Source: Halomonas sp. S3-1-1 (lineage in GTDB: Bacteria > Pseudomonadota > Gammaproteobacteria > Pseudomonadales > Halomonadaceae). Taken from it: DNA of 64,000 bases. Below the pieces are notes generated by a model, which ran no database searches, was not told where the DNA came from, and worked only from the letters and a program-made list of their open reading frames with translations. The stretch covers positions 744,001 through 808,000 of the forward strand of contig NZ_JALGBZ010000002.1 of NCBI RefSeq assembly GCF_023757625.1, read 5' to 3'. Shown here in pieces: positions 33,898 to 41,863 of the stretch; the first letter of the stretch is position 1, and every line of letters starts with the position of its first letter. A program made the translations under genes and the position numbers.

Positions 33898-33911
33898 TGG
33901 GAACGTTCCCA
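33898..33911. promoter_or_regulatory. Palindromic LacI-family operator upstream of lacI-kdgK
   Basis: TGGGAACGTTCCCA is a perfect 14-bp palindrome with the central CG typical of LacI-family sites, 23 bp before the lacI start. Its position suggests autoregulation. I saw no second perfect copy in the window. Confidence 0.68.
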
Positions 33912-34012
33912 TTAATGGCGCTAACGTTATCGCGTTCGCCCACCCTGGGCAATATCGCCAATGGTGGTAGAGTAGCCTTTTTAAGTGAACGGGCCGGTCC
34001 GGGAGGCGTTCG

Positions 34013-35530
34013 GTGAGGGTAGAGGAGTACCAGGGTTTCGACGCCACGGGGCTTTCCGAGCTCGTTCGTCGCGGTGAGGTCAGCCGTGAAGAGCTTTGCG
34101 AGGTGGCCATCGAGGCGATCGAGCAGCGCAACCCGGCGCTGCGCGCGGTGGTGCGTACCCGCTTCGAGCAGGCGCGTCGCGAAAGCCGCGCCGTGGATCA
34201 AAACACTTGTTTTGCGGGCGTGCCCACTCTTGGCAAGGATCTGTTGATGGCGATCGCCGGTGAGCCGCTGGCGGCGGGAAGCGCTTCGCTTGCCGGGTGG
34301 CGCCCCCTTGAGGATTCGCCGCTCATTACACGGGCGCGGCAGGCGGGGCTCGTGGTGTTGGGTCAAACCGCCACGCCGGAGTTTGGCTTAATGGCCATTA
34401 CCGAGCCGAAAGCGTTTCCCCACCCGCACAACCCTTGGCGCGCCGGCTATTCGCCGGGTGGCTCAAGTGGCGGCGCCGCCGCGGCGGTGGCCGGCGGCCT
34501 GGTGTCTCTGGCGCTGGCCGCCGACGGCGGTGGCTCGATCCGCATTCCGGCAAGCTACTGCGGTCTGTTTGGCTTCAAGCCGACCCGCGGGCGCACGCCG
34601 CTTCCACCCGCTCAGGCCGAGGTGTGGCAGGGCGCGGTGGTCGAGCACGCCATCACCAAAAGCGTGCGCGACAGCGCCGCGCTGTTGGAGCACATCAACG
34701 GCTCAGGCCCCTGCGGCCCTTACCCGGTGGCTCGAGAAACCGGCTACCTGGCCGCGCTGTCATCACCCAGCCCGCGGCGGCGCATCGCGGTCTCCTTTGG
34801 CGACCCATTAAGCCAAAGCCTCGGCACACGGCTCGATCCAGAAACGCGAAAGGCCGTCGAACACGCCGCGAAAACGCTGGCCGATATGGGCCACGAGGTG
34901 AGCTGGTGCGACCCGCCGGTCGACGGCGCCCGTTTGGCCAGCAGCTACCTGACGCTTTATCTCGGCCAGGTCGCCGCGGATCTGGAGTGGGTAAGCCGGG
35001 AAACCGGAGTAGCGCTTGGCCGGCTCGATATCGAGCCGGCCACCCGGGCCATCGGCCGCCTTGGCGCCAAACTCTCGGCCAGAGAGTACGAGCTTGGACG
35101 GCGCGAGTGGTTCGTGGCGGCAGAGCAAATGAGCGCATTTCACCAGCGTTTTGACGCGCTGGTGATGCCGGTGACGGCGTCAAGCGCGCCGCGCCTGGGC
35201 GAGCTTTATCCTTCCGCTGCCAGAGAGCGGCTTTTGACGCTGCTGGCAGTACCCGGGCTCTCCCGACTGGCGCTGCGGGCCGGGGCGCTTACGCATTTGG
35301 CGACCGAAGCGCTCGCGCGCACGCCGTTTACTCAACTGGCGAATTTGACCGGCCAGCCCGCCATGTCGCTGCCGCTTCATCGCGATGCCGGGGGCCTGCC
35401 CATCGGCGTGCAAATCGTTGGCCGCTTTGGTGATGACAGGGCGCTTTTGCAGCTCGCTCATGACCTCGAAGAGTGCGAAAACTGGCAGCGCCACCTGCCA
35501 TGCCAGGCGTTTTCAGCGCAGCAAGCGTAA
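34013..35530 (+). CDS. Amidase-signature family hydrolase
   Basis: 505 aa, full length. The catalytic triad is visible: Lys in VPTLGKDLLMA near residue 76, the cis-Ser in YSPGGSSGGAAAAVAGG near 150, and the nucleophile Ser in ADGGGSIRIPASYCG near 178. FGFKPTRGRTP follows. The family hydrolyses many amides; the substrate cannot be predicted, and no gatA/gatC-type partners are nearby, so tRNA amidotransferase is excluded. The start is GTG 34013, with GGGAGG seven bases upstream. It stands alone between the lacI promoter and cmoM. Confidence 0.88.
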   Translation: MRVEEYQGFDATGLSELVRRGEVSREELCEVAIEAIEQRNPALRAVVRTRFEQARRESRAVDQNTCFAGVPTLGKDLLMAIAGEPLAAGSASLAGWRPLEDSPLITRARQAGLVVLGQTATPEFGLMAITEPKAFPHPHNPWRAGYSPGGSSGGAAAAVAGGLVSLALAADGGGSIRIPASYCGLFGFKPTRGRTPLPPAQAEVWQGAVVEHAITKSVRDSAALLEHINGSGPCGPYPVARETGYLAALSSPSPRRRIAVSFGDPLSQSLGTRLDPETRKAVEHAAKTLADMGHEVSWCDPPVDGARLASSYLTLYLGQVAADLEWVSRETGVALGRLDIEPATRAIGRLGAKLSAREYELGRREWFVAAEQMSAFHQRFDALVMPVTASSAPRLGELYPSAARERLLTLLAVPGLSRLALRAGALTHLATEALARTPFTQLANLTGQPAMSLPLHRDAGGLPIGVQIVGRFGDDRALLQLAHDLEECENWQRHLPCQAFSAQQA

Positions 35531-35589
35531 ACTACACCGCTTTGAATCGGCTCGTCGGAATTTATGCAGTCAAACTATGTACTTGGACT

Positions 35590-36393
35590 ATGCACTCACA
35601 TTATGAATTGACCGGGGCGGGCGATCGCTACTTCGACGGCATGACCGAGAAGTTCTCCCGCGCGCTCTATCACGCCCCGCGCGGCGAGCTGCGCCTGAAA
35701 ATGCTCGATCACCTGCTGCCGGACATGCTGACCCTCGAGGCCCAGCCGGTGCTTGACGTTGGCGGCGGCCTTGGCCAGCAGGCGGCCTGGTTCGCCGAGC
35801 GCGGCCACCGGGTAACGCTGGCCGAGCCTTCAGGCGACATGCTCGACTACGCCCGGCGCTGGCACGCCGAGCGCGACGCGATTTTTGACGGCGCCATCCA
35901 GTACCTTCAGGCCCCGCTTCAGGCGCTGGCGCTCGAGGCGCCCGGCCCCTGGCCTTTAATCACTTGCCACGCGGTGCTCGAGTGGCTGGGCGAGCCGCAA
36001 GTCGCGATCAAAACGCTGGCCGGGCTGCTGGCCCCCGGCGGCCAACTGAGTCTCATGGTGTTCAACCGCGACGCGCTGCGCTTTTCCAACGCCGTGAAGG
36101 GGAACCTGGAAAAGGCGCTCAGCGACCGGCTCGAAGGCAAAGGTAAGCGCCAGCGGCTGACGCCGATCTCGCCGGTGACGCACGAACAAATCAGTGCCTG
36201 GGCCGAAGAGAACGGCCTTTCGCTCTCACAGGCGGCGGGTATCCGCATCTTTCAGGACTACCTGCGCAAGCCCCCGGTCAACGAGGCGGAGCAGGCCACG
36301 CTTTTGGCGCTTGAAAAAGCGTACTGCCGCGCCGAGCCGCACTGGCGGCTGGGGCGCTATTTGCTCTACACGTTGACCAAACCATTGACCTAA
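35590..36393 (+). CDS. cmoM: tRNA 5-carboxymethoxyuridine methyltransferase
   Basis: 267 aa from ATG 35590; E. coli CmoM (formerly SmtA) is ~260 aa. YFDGMTEKFSRALYHAPRGELRL matches the family start. The SAM motif is VLDVGGGLGQQAAWFAERGH near residue 56; HAVLEWLGEPQVAI, LAPGGQLSLMVFN and the C-terminal IRIFQDYLRKPP and YCRAEPHWRLGRYL are all CmoM-specific. The enzyme methylates cmo5U34 to mcmo5U34 in several tRNAs. cmoA and cmoB lie 13 kb away. The 3' end and stop codon lie inside a 12-bp tandem repeat. The frame extends upstream to 35473 but without conservation. Confidence 0.92.
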   Translation: MHSHYELTGAGDRYFDGMTEKFSRALYHAPRGELRLKMLDHLLPDMLTLEAQPVLDVGGGLGQQAAWFAERGHRVTLAEPSGDMLDYARRWHAERDAIFDGAIQYLQAPLQALALEAPGPWPLITCHAVLEWLGEPQVAIKTLAGLLAPGGQLSLMVFNRDALRFSNAVKGNLEKALSDRLEGKGKRQRLTPISPVTHEQISAWAEENGLSLSQAAGIRIFQDYLRKPPVNEAEQATLLALEKAYCRAEPHWRLGRYLLYTLTKPLT

Positions 36394-36431
36394 TCAGTGA
36401 TCAAGACAGTGACCAAGACATTGACCCAACC
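36372..36431 (+). repeat. Five imperfect 12-bp tandem repeats across the cmoM stop codon
   Basis: Units are GTTGACCAAACC, ATTGACCTAATC, AGTGATCAAGAC, AGTGACCAAGAC and ATTGACCCAACC (36372, 36384, 36396, 36408, 36420). All share a TGA-C/T-C core. The first two encode the last residues and TAA of cmoM; the rest fill the gap to rsmC. The pattern suggests slipped-strand expansion. Confidence 0.8.
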
Positions 36432-36443
36432 CGAGGCCGATTC

Positions 36444-37430
36444 ATGAGTGCCCAACTTCCCGCTTGCCAGCTTCTACAGCGCTACTACGGCGATCAAACT
36501 GCGCTGTGCCCGGTCGCCCCAGGGAGCGACGAGTGGCTCGTTCAGCAAAGCGCCAGCATGGTCAGCGACAGCGTCGCCCTGCGCGATGTCTGGCAGGCCC
36601 ACCAAAAGGCGGCGTTTAGCCCGTTCGCGCCAAATATCGAACTCGACGGCCAGGTGGCGCTGTTCTGGCCCAAGGCGCATCAGCTCGGACTTTGGTGGCT
36701 CGACTGGCTCTGCCAGGTGCTGCCCGAAGGCACCGCCGTCGATATCGTCGGCGAGCATCAGGGCGGCATCAAGCGCGTGCCCAAGTGGCTCGATGAGCGT
36801 GGCTTGACGTGGGACAAGCTCGATAACGCCCGGCGCTGCTCGCTTTACTCCACGCGCACCAAGATGCTCAATGATCCGGACGCCGCCTGGACGACCTTCG
36901 CTGCCGGTGAGCTGACGCTTGCTAGCCACCCAGGCGTGTTCGGCCACGGCAAGGTGGATGAGGGTACCACGCTGCTGCTCGAAGTCCTCGATGCGCGCGG
37001 GTTCAAAACGCCGCTGCGCGTACTCGACATGGGCTGCGGCGACGGCATCATCACCGCTTGGCTTGCCAAGCGCGGCTGTGAGGTGACAGCCGTCGACGTC
37101 AGCGCCTTCGCGGTTCAGGCGACCGAGCGGACGCTTGCGGCCAATACGCTCTCGGCGCGGGTGCTCGAAAGCGACGTCTACTCGGCCATCGACAGCGAGC
37201 GTTTTGATCTGATCGTCAGCAACCCGCCGTTTCACCAGGAGCGCGATATCAGTTACGGGCCGAGCGCCCGGCTGATCGAAAAGGCCCGCGAGCACCTTAC
37301 CCCGCGCGGCGAGCTCGTGCTGGTGGCCAACGGCTTTTTGCCGTACCCAGAGCTTTTAAAGCGCGCGATGGGCGAGTTCGAGACGTTGGCGGATAACCGC
37401 CGCTTCAGGGTCTACCGTGCGGGAGCGTGA
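36444..37430 (+). CDS. rsmC: 16S rRNA guanine(1207)-N2-methyltransferase
   Basis: 328 aa, the two-domain RsmC length. The N-terminal half is a degenerate methyltransferase-like domain (VALFWPKAHQLGLWWLDWL, DIVGEHQGGIKRV). The linker LTLASHPGVFGHGKVDEGTTLLL is diagnostic of RsmC. The catalytic half has SAM motif VLDMGCGDGIITAWLAKRG near residue 198 and the N6/N2-methylase motif IVSNPPFHQ near 258. It methylates G1207 of 16S rRNA in the 30S subunit. It lies 50 bp after cmoM and may be co-transcribed. Confidence 0.92.
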   Translation: MSAQLPACQLLQRYYGDQTALCPVAPGSDEWLVQQSASMVSDSVALRDVWQAHQKAAFSPFAPNIELDGQVALFWPKAHQLGLWWLDWLCQVLPEGTAVDIVGEHQGGIKRVPKWLDERGLTWDKLDNARRCSLYSTRTKMLNDPDAAWTTFAAGELTLASHPGVFGHGKVDEGTTLLLEVLDARGFKTPLRVLDMGCGDGIITAWLAKRGCEVTAVDVSAFAVQATERTLAANTLSARVLESDVYSAIDSERFDLIVSNPPFHQERDISYGPSARLIEKAREHLTPRGELVLVANGFLPYPELLKRAMGEFETLADNRRFRVYRAGA

Positions 37431-37437
37431 TTTTTAG

Positions 37438-37456
37438 GCGCCTGCGCGGCGCTTTT
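37438..37456 (+). terminator. Weak intrinsic terminator after rsmC
   Basis: GCGCC (37438-37442) and GGCGC (37448-37452) form a 5-bp GC stem followed by TTTT, eight bases after the rsmC stop. Confidence 0.45.
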
Positions 37457-37514
37457 GAGCCATTCGGCGGTCCAAGAGCGATCGGAACGTGTTAAACCCT
37501 GTAAGGAGTGACGC

Positions 37515-38240
37515 ATGGCGTTGAAAACGCGCGGTATCGGAGCGCTGGCAAGCGCGGTGGCGCTGGGCGGGCTGGTCGCCCTGGGCCTTGGCTGGGGCGG
37601 TAGCTACCTGAAAAGCGCCGCCGAGGTCTGGCAGCACTCGTCGCGCAGCGTCACCGTACGCGGGCTCGCCGAGCGGGAGGTGCCCGCCGACCTGGTGCTC
37701 TGGCCGCTCAACTATACGGTTACCGCCAACACCCTGGCCGAGCTCGAGCGCCGGCTTTCCGAGGACGAGGCGCTGGCGCGCGATTTTTTGGCTGAGCGCG
37801 GCTTCGATTCTGGCGACATCAGCATGACGCCGGCGCGCATCACCGACCAGTACGCCAACACCTACGGCGGCGAGCGCCCGGACGAGCGCTTTAGCGCCGA
37901 GGCGACGCTTTTACTGCGCACCGAGCGAGTAGAGGAGGTCATCGAGGCGGTACCCGAGGCGACGCGACTGGTGCGCGACGGCGTGCTGCTCTCGCCGAGC
38001 TACGAGTACCGCACCGAGTTTCTGTTCACCGGGCTCGATGCGATCAAGCCGGAGATGATCGCCGCGGCCACGGCGGATGCCAGAAGCGCCGCTCAGCAGT
38101 TCGCCGAGGACTCCCAAAGCGCGGTGGGCGGTATCACCAGCGCCACCCAAGGCTACTTTTCGATCGAGGATCTCGACAGCTACACCCCGCAGATCAAGCG
38201 CGTGCGCGTGGTCACCACCGTCGACTACGCCCTTGAGTAG
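37515..38240 (+). CDS. SIMPL-domain (DUF541) envelope protein
   Basis: 241 aa. A single N-terminal helix (GALASAVALGGLVALGLGWGGSYL) acts as a signal anchor or uncleaved signal, then a SIMPL domain fills the rest: SRSVTVRGLAEREVPADLVLW, FLAERGFDSGDISMTPARITD, then YRTEFLFTGLDAIKPEMI and a C-terminal KRVRVVTTVDYAL. Members (YggE, BP26) form oligomeric rings in the periplasm and affect oxidative-stress tolerance; molecular function is unclear. AAGGAG lies six bases before ATG 37515. It converges with arsB with only 9 bp between stops. Confidence 0.85.
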   Translation: MALKTRGIGALASAVALGGLVALGLGWGGSYLKSAAEVWQHSSRSVTVRGLAEREVPADLVLWPLNYTVTANTLAELERRLSEDEALARDFLAERGFDSGDISMTPARITDQYANTYGGERPDERFSAEATLLLRTERVEEVIEAVPEATRLVRDGVLLSPSYEYRTEFLFTGLDAIKPEMIAAATADARSAAQQFAEDSQSAVGGITSATQGYFSIEDLDSYTPQIKRVRVVTTVDYALE

Positions 38241-38249
38241 CTACTAGCG

Positions 38250-39560
38250 TCAGCCCGCCGGTAGCCTTGGTAACCACAGCGCCAGCGCCAAAAGCGTTGC
38301 CAACAGCACCGGCGGGGTGATCAAAAGCCCTACCTTCATGTACTGCCCCCAACCGATTCGATACCCCTTGCCCGCGAGCACGTGCAGCCAGAGCAGCGTC
38401 GCAAGGCTACCGATGGGCGTAAACTTCGGCCCCAAGTCGTTGCCGATGACGCTGGCGTAGATCATGAGTTCCTGGGTCAGTCCTGGAAGCTCGGCCTGGT
38501 CGATCGCCAGCGCCGCCACCAGCGTGGAGGGCATGTTGTTCATCACTGACGCCACGAGGGCGACCAAAAAGCCGGTGCCCACCGTGGCCACTAAATGGCC
38601 TTGCCGCGCCAGCCACTCCAGCGCCTTTACGCCGTGGTCAGTGAGACCCGCGTTACCCAGCCCGTACACCACCAGATACATGCCCAGCGAAAACAGCACG
38701 ATTTGCCACGGCGCGCCGCGCAGCGCGTGAGTAACGGACACGCTGGCTCCCTGGCCGCCTCGCCACCAGCGCCCGGCCAACACCATCAACGAAAGCGCTG
38801 CCGCGCCGGTGACCAGCGCAATGGGCACGCCCAGCGGCGCAGTGACGAAATAGGCCGCCATGAGCAGCGCCAAAAGCGGAAACGCGGCCTTGAACACCAG
38901 CGGGTCCTTCACCGCCGCGTGCGGCGCTTCGAGCTTTTCCACTGAATACCTGGCCGGTATCCGGCGCCCGAACGCGATCCAGAGCACGCCCAGCGTGGCC
39001 GCAAGCGATACCAAATTGACCGGCACCATGACCTGGGCGTAGCGGTCGAAACCGATGCCGAAGTAGTTGGCGGTGACGATGTTGACCAAATTGGAGATCA
39101 CCAGCGGTAAGCTCGTGGTGTCCGCGACGAACCCGGTGGCGATAATGAAGGCCAGCGCCGCGGGGGGCGAAAAATCAAGGCGCAGTAAAATCGCGATCAC
39201 AATGGGGGTAAGCAGCAGCGCCGCGCCATCGTTGGCGAAAAAAGCTGCGATGAACGCGCCCAGCACGACCACCAGCGGAAACAGCAGATGCCCCCGGCCA
39301 TTGCCCCAGCGCGCCACGTGAAGCGCCGCCCAGGCGAAGAAGCCGGCCTCGTCGAGCAAAAGCGAAATGATGATCAGCGCCACGAAAGTGAACGTCGCAT
39401 CCCAAACGATGGCCCAGACGACACCCACGTCCGTTAGCCCAACCACACCGGTCGCCAGCGCCACCAGCGCCCCGCCCAGCGCGCTCCAGCCAATGCCAAG
39501 CCCCCGGGGCTGCCAGATGACCAGAATCAGCGTGGCGATAAAAATCGCAAGTGCCACCAT
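38250..39560 (-). CDS. arsB: Arsenite efflux membrane protein ArsB
   Basis: 436 aa with about twelve hydrophobic segments, the length of E. coli ArsB (~429). Family blocks: ATFTFVALIIISLLLDEAGFF near residue 55, FFANDGAALLLTPIV near 105, FVADTTSLPLVISNLVNIV near 144 and a mirrored MNNMPSTLVAALAID / GNDLGPKFTPIGSLATLLWL region near 340-380. It expels As(III)/Sb(III), driven by proton motive force or by an ArsA ATPase; no arsA is nearby, so secondary transport is likely. Last gene of arsR-arsC-arsB, starting 6 bp after arsC. Confidence 0.92.
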   Translation of the reverse strand: MVALAIFIATLILVIWQPRGLGIGWSALGGALVALATGVVGLTDVGVVWAIVWDATFTFVALIIISLLLDEAGFFAWAALHVARWGNGRGHLLFPLVVVLGAFIAAFFANDGAALLLTPIVIAILLRLDFSPPAALAFIIATGFVADTTSLPLVISNLVNIVTANYFGIGFDRYAQVMVPVNLVSLAATLGVLWIAFGRRIPARYSVEKLEAPHAAVKDPLVFKAAFPLLALLMAAYFVTAPLGVPIALVTGAAALSLMVLAGRWWRGGQGASVSVTHALRGAPWQIVLFSLGMYLVVYGLGNAGLTDHGVKALEWLARQGHLVATVGTGFLVALVASVMNNMPSTLVAALAIDQAELPGLTQELMIYASVIGNDLGPKFTPIGSLATLLWLHVLAGKGYRIGWGQYMKVGLLITPPVLLATLLALALWLPRLPAG

Positions 39561-39566
39561 ATAGGC

Positions 39567-39983
39567 CTACTCGCTGGCTTTGAAAGAGGTGGTCACTCGC
39601 TCGCCGTCCTCTTTCGTGAAGGAAGCGACGGGGCGCGCGAGAAGCGCCAGAACGCGCTCGGAGGGGCGGCAAAGCTGCGCGCCCTTGTCGGTCACGACGA
39701 TGGGGCGATTGATCAAAAGGGGGTGTTCGATCATGGCGTCGATCAGCGCCGCGTCATCGAGGGCGGGGTCGTCCAGGCCAAGCTCTTTACACAGTGTCTC
39801 CTTTGCACGCAGCAGTTCGCGCGCAGAAATGCCCATCTGAGCGATCAAATCACAAAGTCGTTCGCGGCTGGGCGGCGTTTTCAAATACTCGATCACCTCG
39901 GGGTGTTCGCCGCTGGCGTGCATGATGGCCAGCGTGTTGCGCGAGGTACCGCAAGCGGGGTTATGGTAGATCAGGGACGTCAT
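39567..39983 (-). CDS. arsC: Arsenate reductase, glutaredoxin-dependent type
   Basis: 138 aa, E. coli plasmid-type ArsC fold. The N-terminal YHNPACGTSRNTL holds the catalytic Cys11 in the phosphate-binding-like loop. EVIEYLKTPPSRERL and ELLRAKETLCKELGL follow, then HPLLINRPIVVTDKG with the Arg that binds arsenate. It reduces As(V) to As(III), which ArsB exports. Its start overlaps the arsR stop by 4 bp (ATGA). A YfgD/Spx-like role is less likely given the operon. Confidence 0.93.
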   Translation of the reverse strand: MTSLIYHNPACGTSRNTLAIMHASGEHPEVIEYLKTPPSRERLCDLIAQMGISARELLRAKETLCKELGLDDPALDDAALIDAMIEHPLLINRPIVVTDKGAQLCRPSERVLALLARPVASFTKEDGERVTTSFKASE

Positions 39984-40339
39984 GGTGTTGGCTCCTTCGT
40001 TGAGGGCGATGAACAGGTCGTTAGGGTATCGATGAGCGGCGCGCAGAGGGCGGGGTCGCCGTTGCAGCAGTCGCCGATCAGGAAAGCGACCACGCGTTGC
40101 ATATGGCCAGGGCTTGCGCGATAGATGATCGAACGGCTTTCGCGGTGCGAACTGACCCAGCCCGCCCGACCGAGTATCGCAAGGTGGGCTGAGAGCGTGT
40201 TGTGGGGCACGTTCAGCCGCCGGGCGAGTTCTCCCGCCGCTAGGCCCTCGGGCTCGTGACGTAGCAGCAGACGCAGAGCCTCCAACCGAGTGGGCTGGGC
40301 GAGCGCGCTAAAACTTGAGGTGGCATCGTTTATTTCCAT
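39980..40339 (-). CDS. arsR: ArsR repressor with C-terminal cysteine arsenic site
   Basis: 119 aa winged-helix protein. SALAQPTRLEALRLLL, AGELARRLNVPHNTLSAHLAIL (recognition helix) and RSIIYRASPGHM define the fold. The classical ELCVCDL metal box of E. coli ArsR is absent: the equivalent region reads LAAGELARR. Instead Cys91, Cys92 and Cys99 cluster after the dimerisation helix (GDCCNGDPALC), the arrangement of the Acidithiobacillus-type ArsR that evolved an As(III) site at the C-terminus. It should repress arsRCB until arsenite binds. A perfect inverted repeat lies immediately upstream of its start codon. Confidence 0.92.
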   Translation of the reverse strand: MEINDATSSFSALAQPTRLEALRLLLRHEPEGLAAGELARRLNVPHNTLSAHLAILGRAGWVSSHRESRSIIYRASPGHMQRVVAFLIGDCCNGDPALCAPLIDTLTTCSSPSTKEPTP

Positions 40340-40340
40340 G

Positions 40341-40374
40341 TGTCCAGTATTATGGACATATTATGCGTTGGCAA
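40341..40374 (-). promoter_or_regulatory. arsRCB promoter with ArsR operator; possibly leaderless
   Basis: TGTCCA (40341-40346) and TGGACA (40353-40358) form a perfect inverted repeat with a 6-bp centre. On the minus strand TTGCCA (40374-40369) and AATACT (40351-40346) are spaced 17 bp, so the operator covers the -10 box. Transcription would begin at or within a base or two of the ATG at 40339, implying an mRNA with almost no leader. Confidence 0.62.
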
Positions 40375-40422
40375 GCATGTCATTGAATGTTCACGAACCG
40401 ATGGCGCGGTTCGCGTTTGTAG

Positions 40423-40956
40423 TCAGGGGTTGGCGTAGCGAACGCCAGTCACGGTGTAGAACGCCTCGCCGGTGGGCGTCTGGACGGTGATCTCATCGTC
40501 TTCTTCCTTGCCCAGCAGCGCCTTGGCCATGGGCGAGTCGACGCTGATCCAGCGCTTTTGGGTGTCGATCTCGTCGTGGCCGACGATACGAATATCGAGC
40601 GCTTCGCCGTCGTCATCTTCGAGGCTGACGAAGGCGCCGAAGAAGACCTTGTCGGTGTTCGCCGGCAGGCGGTCGACCACCTGCAGCTCGTCGAGGCGCT
40701 TGGTCAGGTAGCGGATGCGCGCGATCACCCGGTTGAGCTCTTTCTTGTTATAGGTGTAGTCGGCGTTTTCCGAACGGTCGCCAAGCGCGGCGGCTTCGCC
40801 CACTTTGGTCGAAAGCGCCGGGCGCTTCACCCGCGAAAGGTGGTCGAGAATACCGCGCAGGCGCTCGGCGCCCTGAGCAGTGATCAGGTTGCTCTTGGGC
40901 TCCTGGCGCGGGTCCTTGGCCGGGTCGCGCCAGCGGGTCATGTTGCGGCCTTTCAT
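40423..40956 (-). CDS. greB: Transcription elongation factor GreB
   Basis: 177 aa. N-terminal coiled coil with SNLITAQGAERLRGILDHL and, at the tip, the acidic GEAAALGDRSENADYTYNKKELNRVI, whose Asp/Glu residues support RNA cleavage in the polymerase channel. The C-terminal FKBP-like domain has FFGAFVSLEDDDGE and KRWISVDSPMAKALLGKEEDDEI. An N-terminal basic extension (TRWRDPAKDPRQEP) and the DYTYNKK wording fit GreB over GreA. The start ATG 40956 has AAGGAG nine bases upstream; an in-frame ATG at 40941 is possible. Confidence 0.92.
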   Translation of the reverse strand: MKGRNMTRWRDPAKDPRQEPKSNLITAQGAERLRGILDHLSRVKRPALSTKVGEAAALGDRSENADYTYNKKELNRVIARIRYLTKRLDELQVVDRLPANTDKVFFGAFVSLEDDDGEALDIRIVGHDEIDTQKRWISVDSPMAKALLGKEEDDEITVQTPTGEAFYTVTGVRYANP

Positions 40957-41141
40957 CGCGATTCACTCCTTGCGTGTTGGTGCCCAAGCTTAATCGAAAG
41001 TGTTGATGCGCCCAATCGCATTATCCTGGGCAAAGCGCTGGCGAGTCATTCAAACGTTCGTTACATTATTCGACAGGGCGCCCGTTTGGGCCGCCCGATG
41101 GCTGCCTCGATCAGGCAATAAAAACAACCAAGGAGCTTTTC

Positions 41142-41783
41142 ATGCGCACGCATACTTCTCGCTGGCTGCTGGCATTGACCCTTGGCGGGGCGCTCGCGCT
41201 TTCGCCGCTCACCGTTAGCGCCTACCAGGACGAACTCTTTTCGCTCAAAAACCGCTGGGAGCATACCGTGACGGAGCTTCCGGCGAACCAGCGCCAGAGC
41301 ACGCTGGAGGCTTTGAGTGATGAAGCCGAGACGCTTGCCAGCCAAAACCCCAATGAGGCGGATGTGCTGGTGTGGCAGGGCATCATTTTGGCGTCCTACG
41401 CGCGCGAACGCGGTGGGCTCGGGGCGCTGGGCACCGCCAAGGAGGCGCGGGCCGTGCTCGAGCGTGCCATCGAGCTCGACCCCCAAGGGAGCAACGCCTC
41501 GGCCTACGTGACGTTGGGCGCGCTCTATGACCGCGCGCCGGGCAGGCCGCTGGGTTTCGGTAACAGCGACACCGCCGAGCGCATGTTCCAGCGCGCGCTC
41601 GAAATCCGCCCGGACGGGATCGACGTCAACTTCTACTACGCGGCGTTTCTAAAAGAAGAGGGCGACACCCAGGGCGCCCGCGAGTACGCCACCCGCGCGG
41701 TGGAGGGCACCGCCCGCGAAAACCGCCAGCTTTCCGATGAGGCGCTGCGCCGCGAAGCCCAGGCCTTTCTCCAGACGCTGTAA
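41142..41783 (+). CDS. Exported TPR-repeat protein
   Basis: 213 aa. Signal peptide LLALTLGGALALSPLTVSA, cleaved near residue 27. The mature part is all-helical, with tetratricopeptide-like units such as ARAVLERAIELDPQGSNASAYVTLGALYD and AERMFQRALEIRPDGIDVNFYYAAFLKEEGD. An N-terminal helical part precedes them. AAGGAG lies seven bases before the ATG. TPRs mediate protein contacts; the partner is unknown. It is divergent from greB and 80 bp before nudF. Confidence 0.82.
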   Translation: MRTHTSRWLLALTLGGALALSPLTVSAYQDELFSLKNRWEHTVTELPANQRQSTLEALSDEAETLASQNPNEADVLVWQGIILASYARERGGLGALGTAKEARAVLERAIELDPQGSNASAYVTLGALYDRAPGRPLGFGNSDTAERMFQRALEIRPDGIDVNFYYAAFLKEEGDTQGAREYATRAVEGTARENRQLSDEALRREAQAFLQTL

Positions 41784-41863
41784 GCCCGCGCTAACGCGCC
41801 CAAATTGGCATTCCCGGCACCGAGCATTGATAATAGAGCGATTGTGCCAACCGGGAGTGCCTT

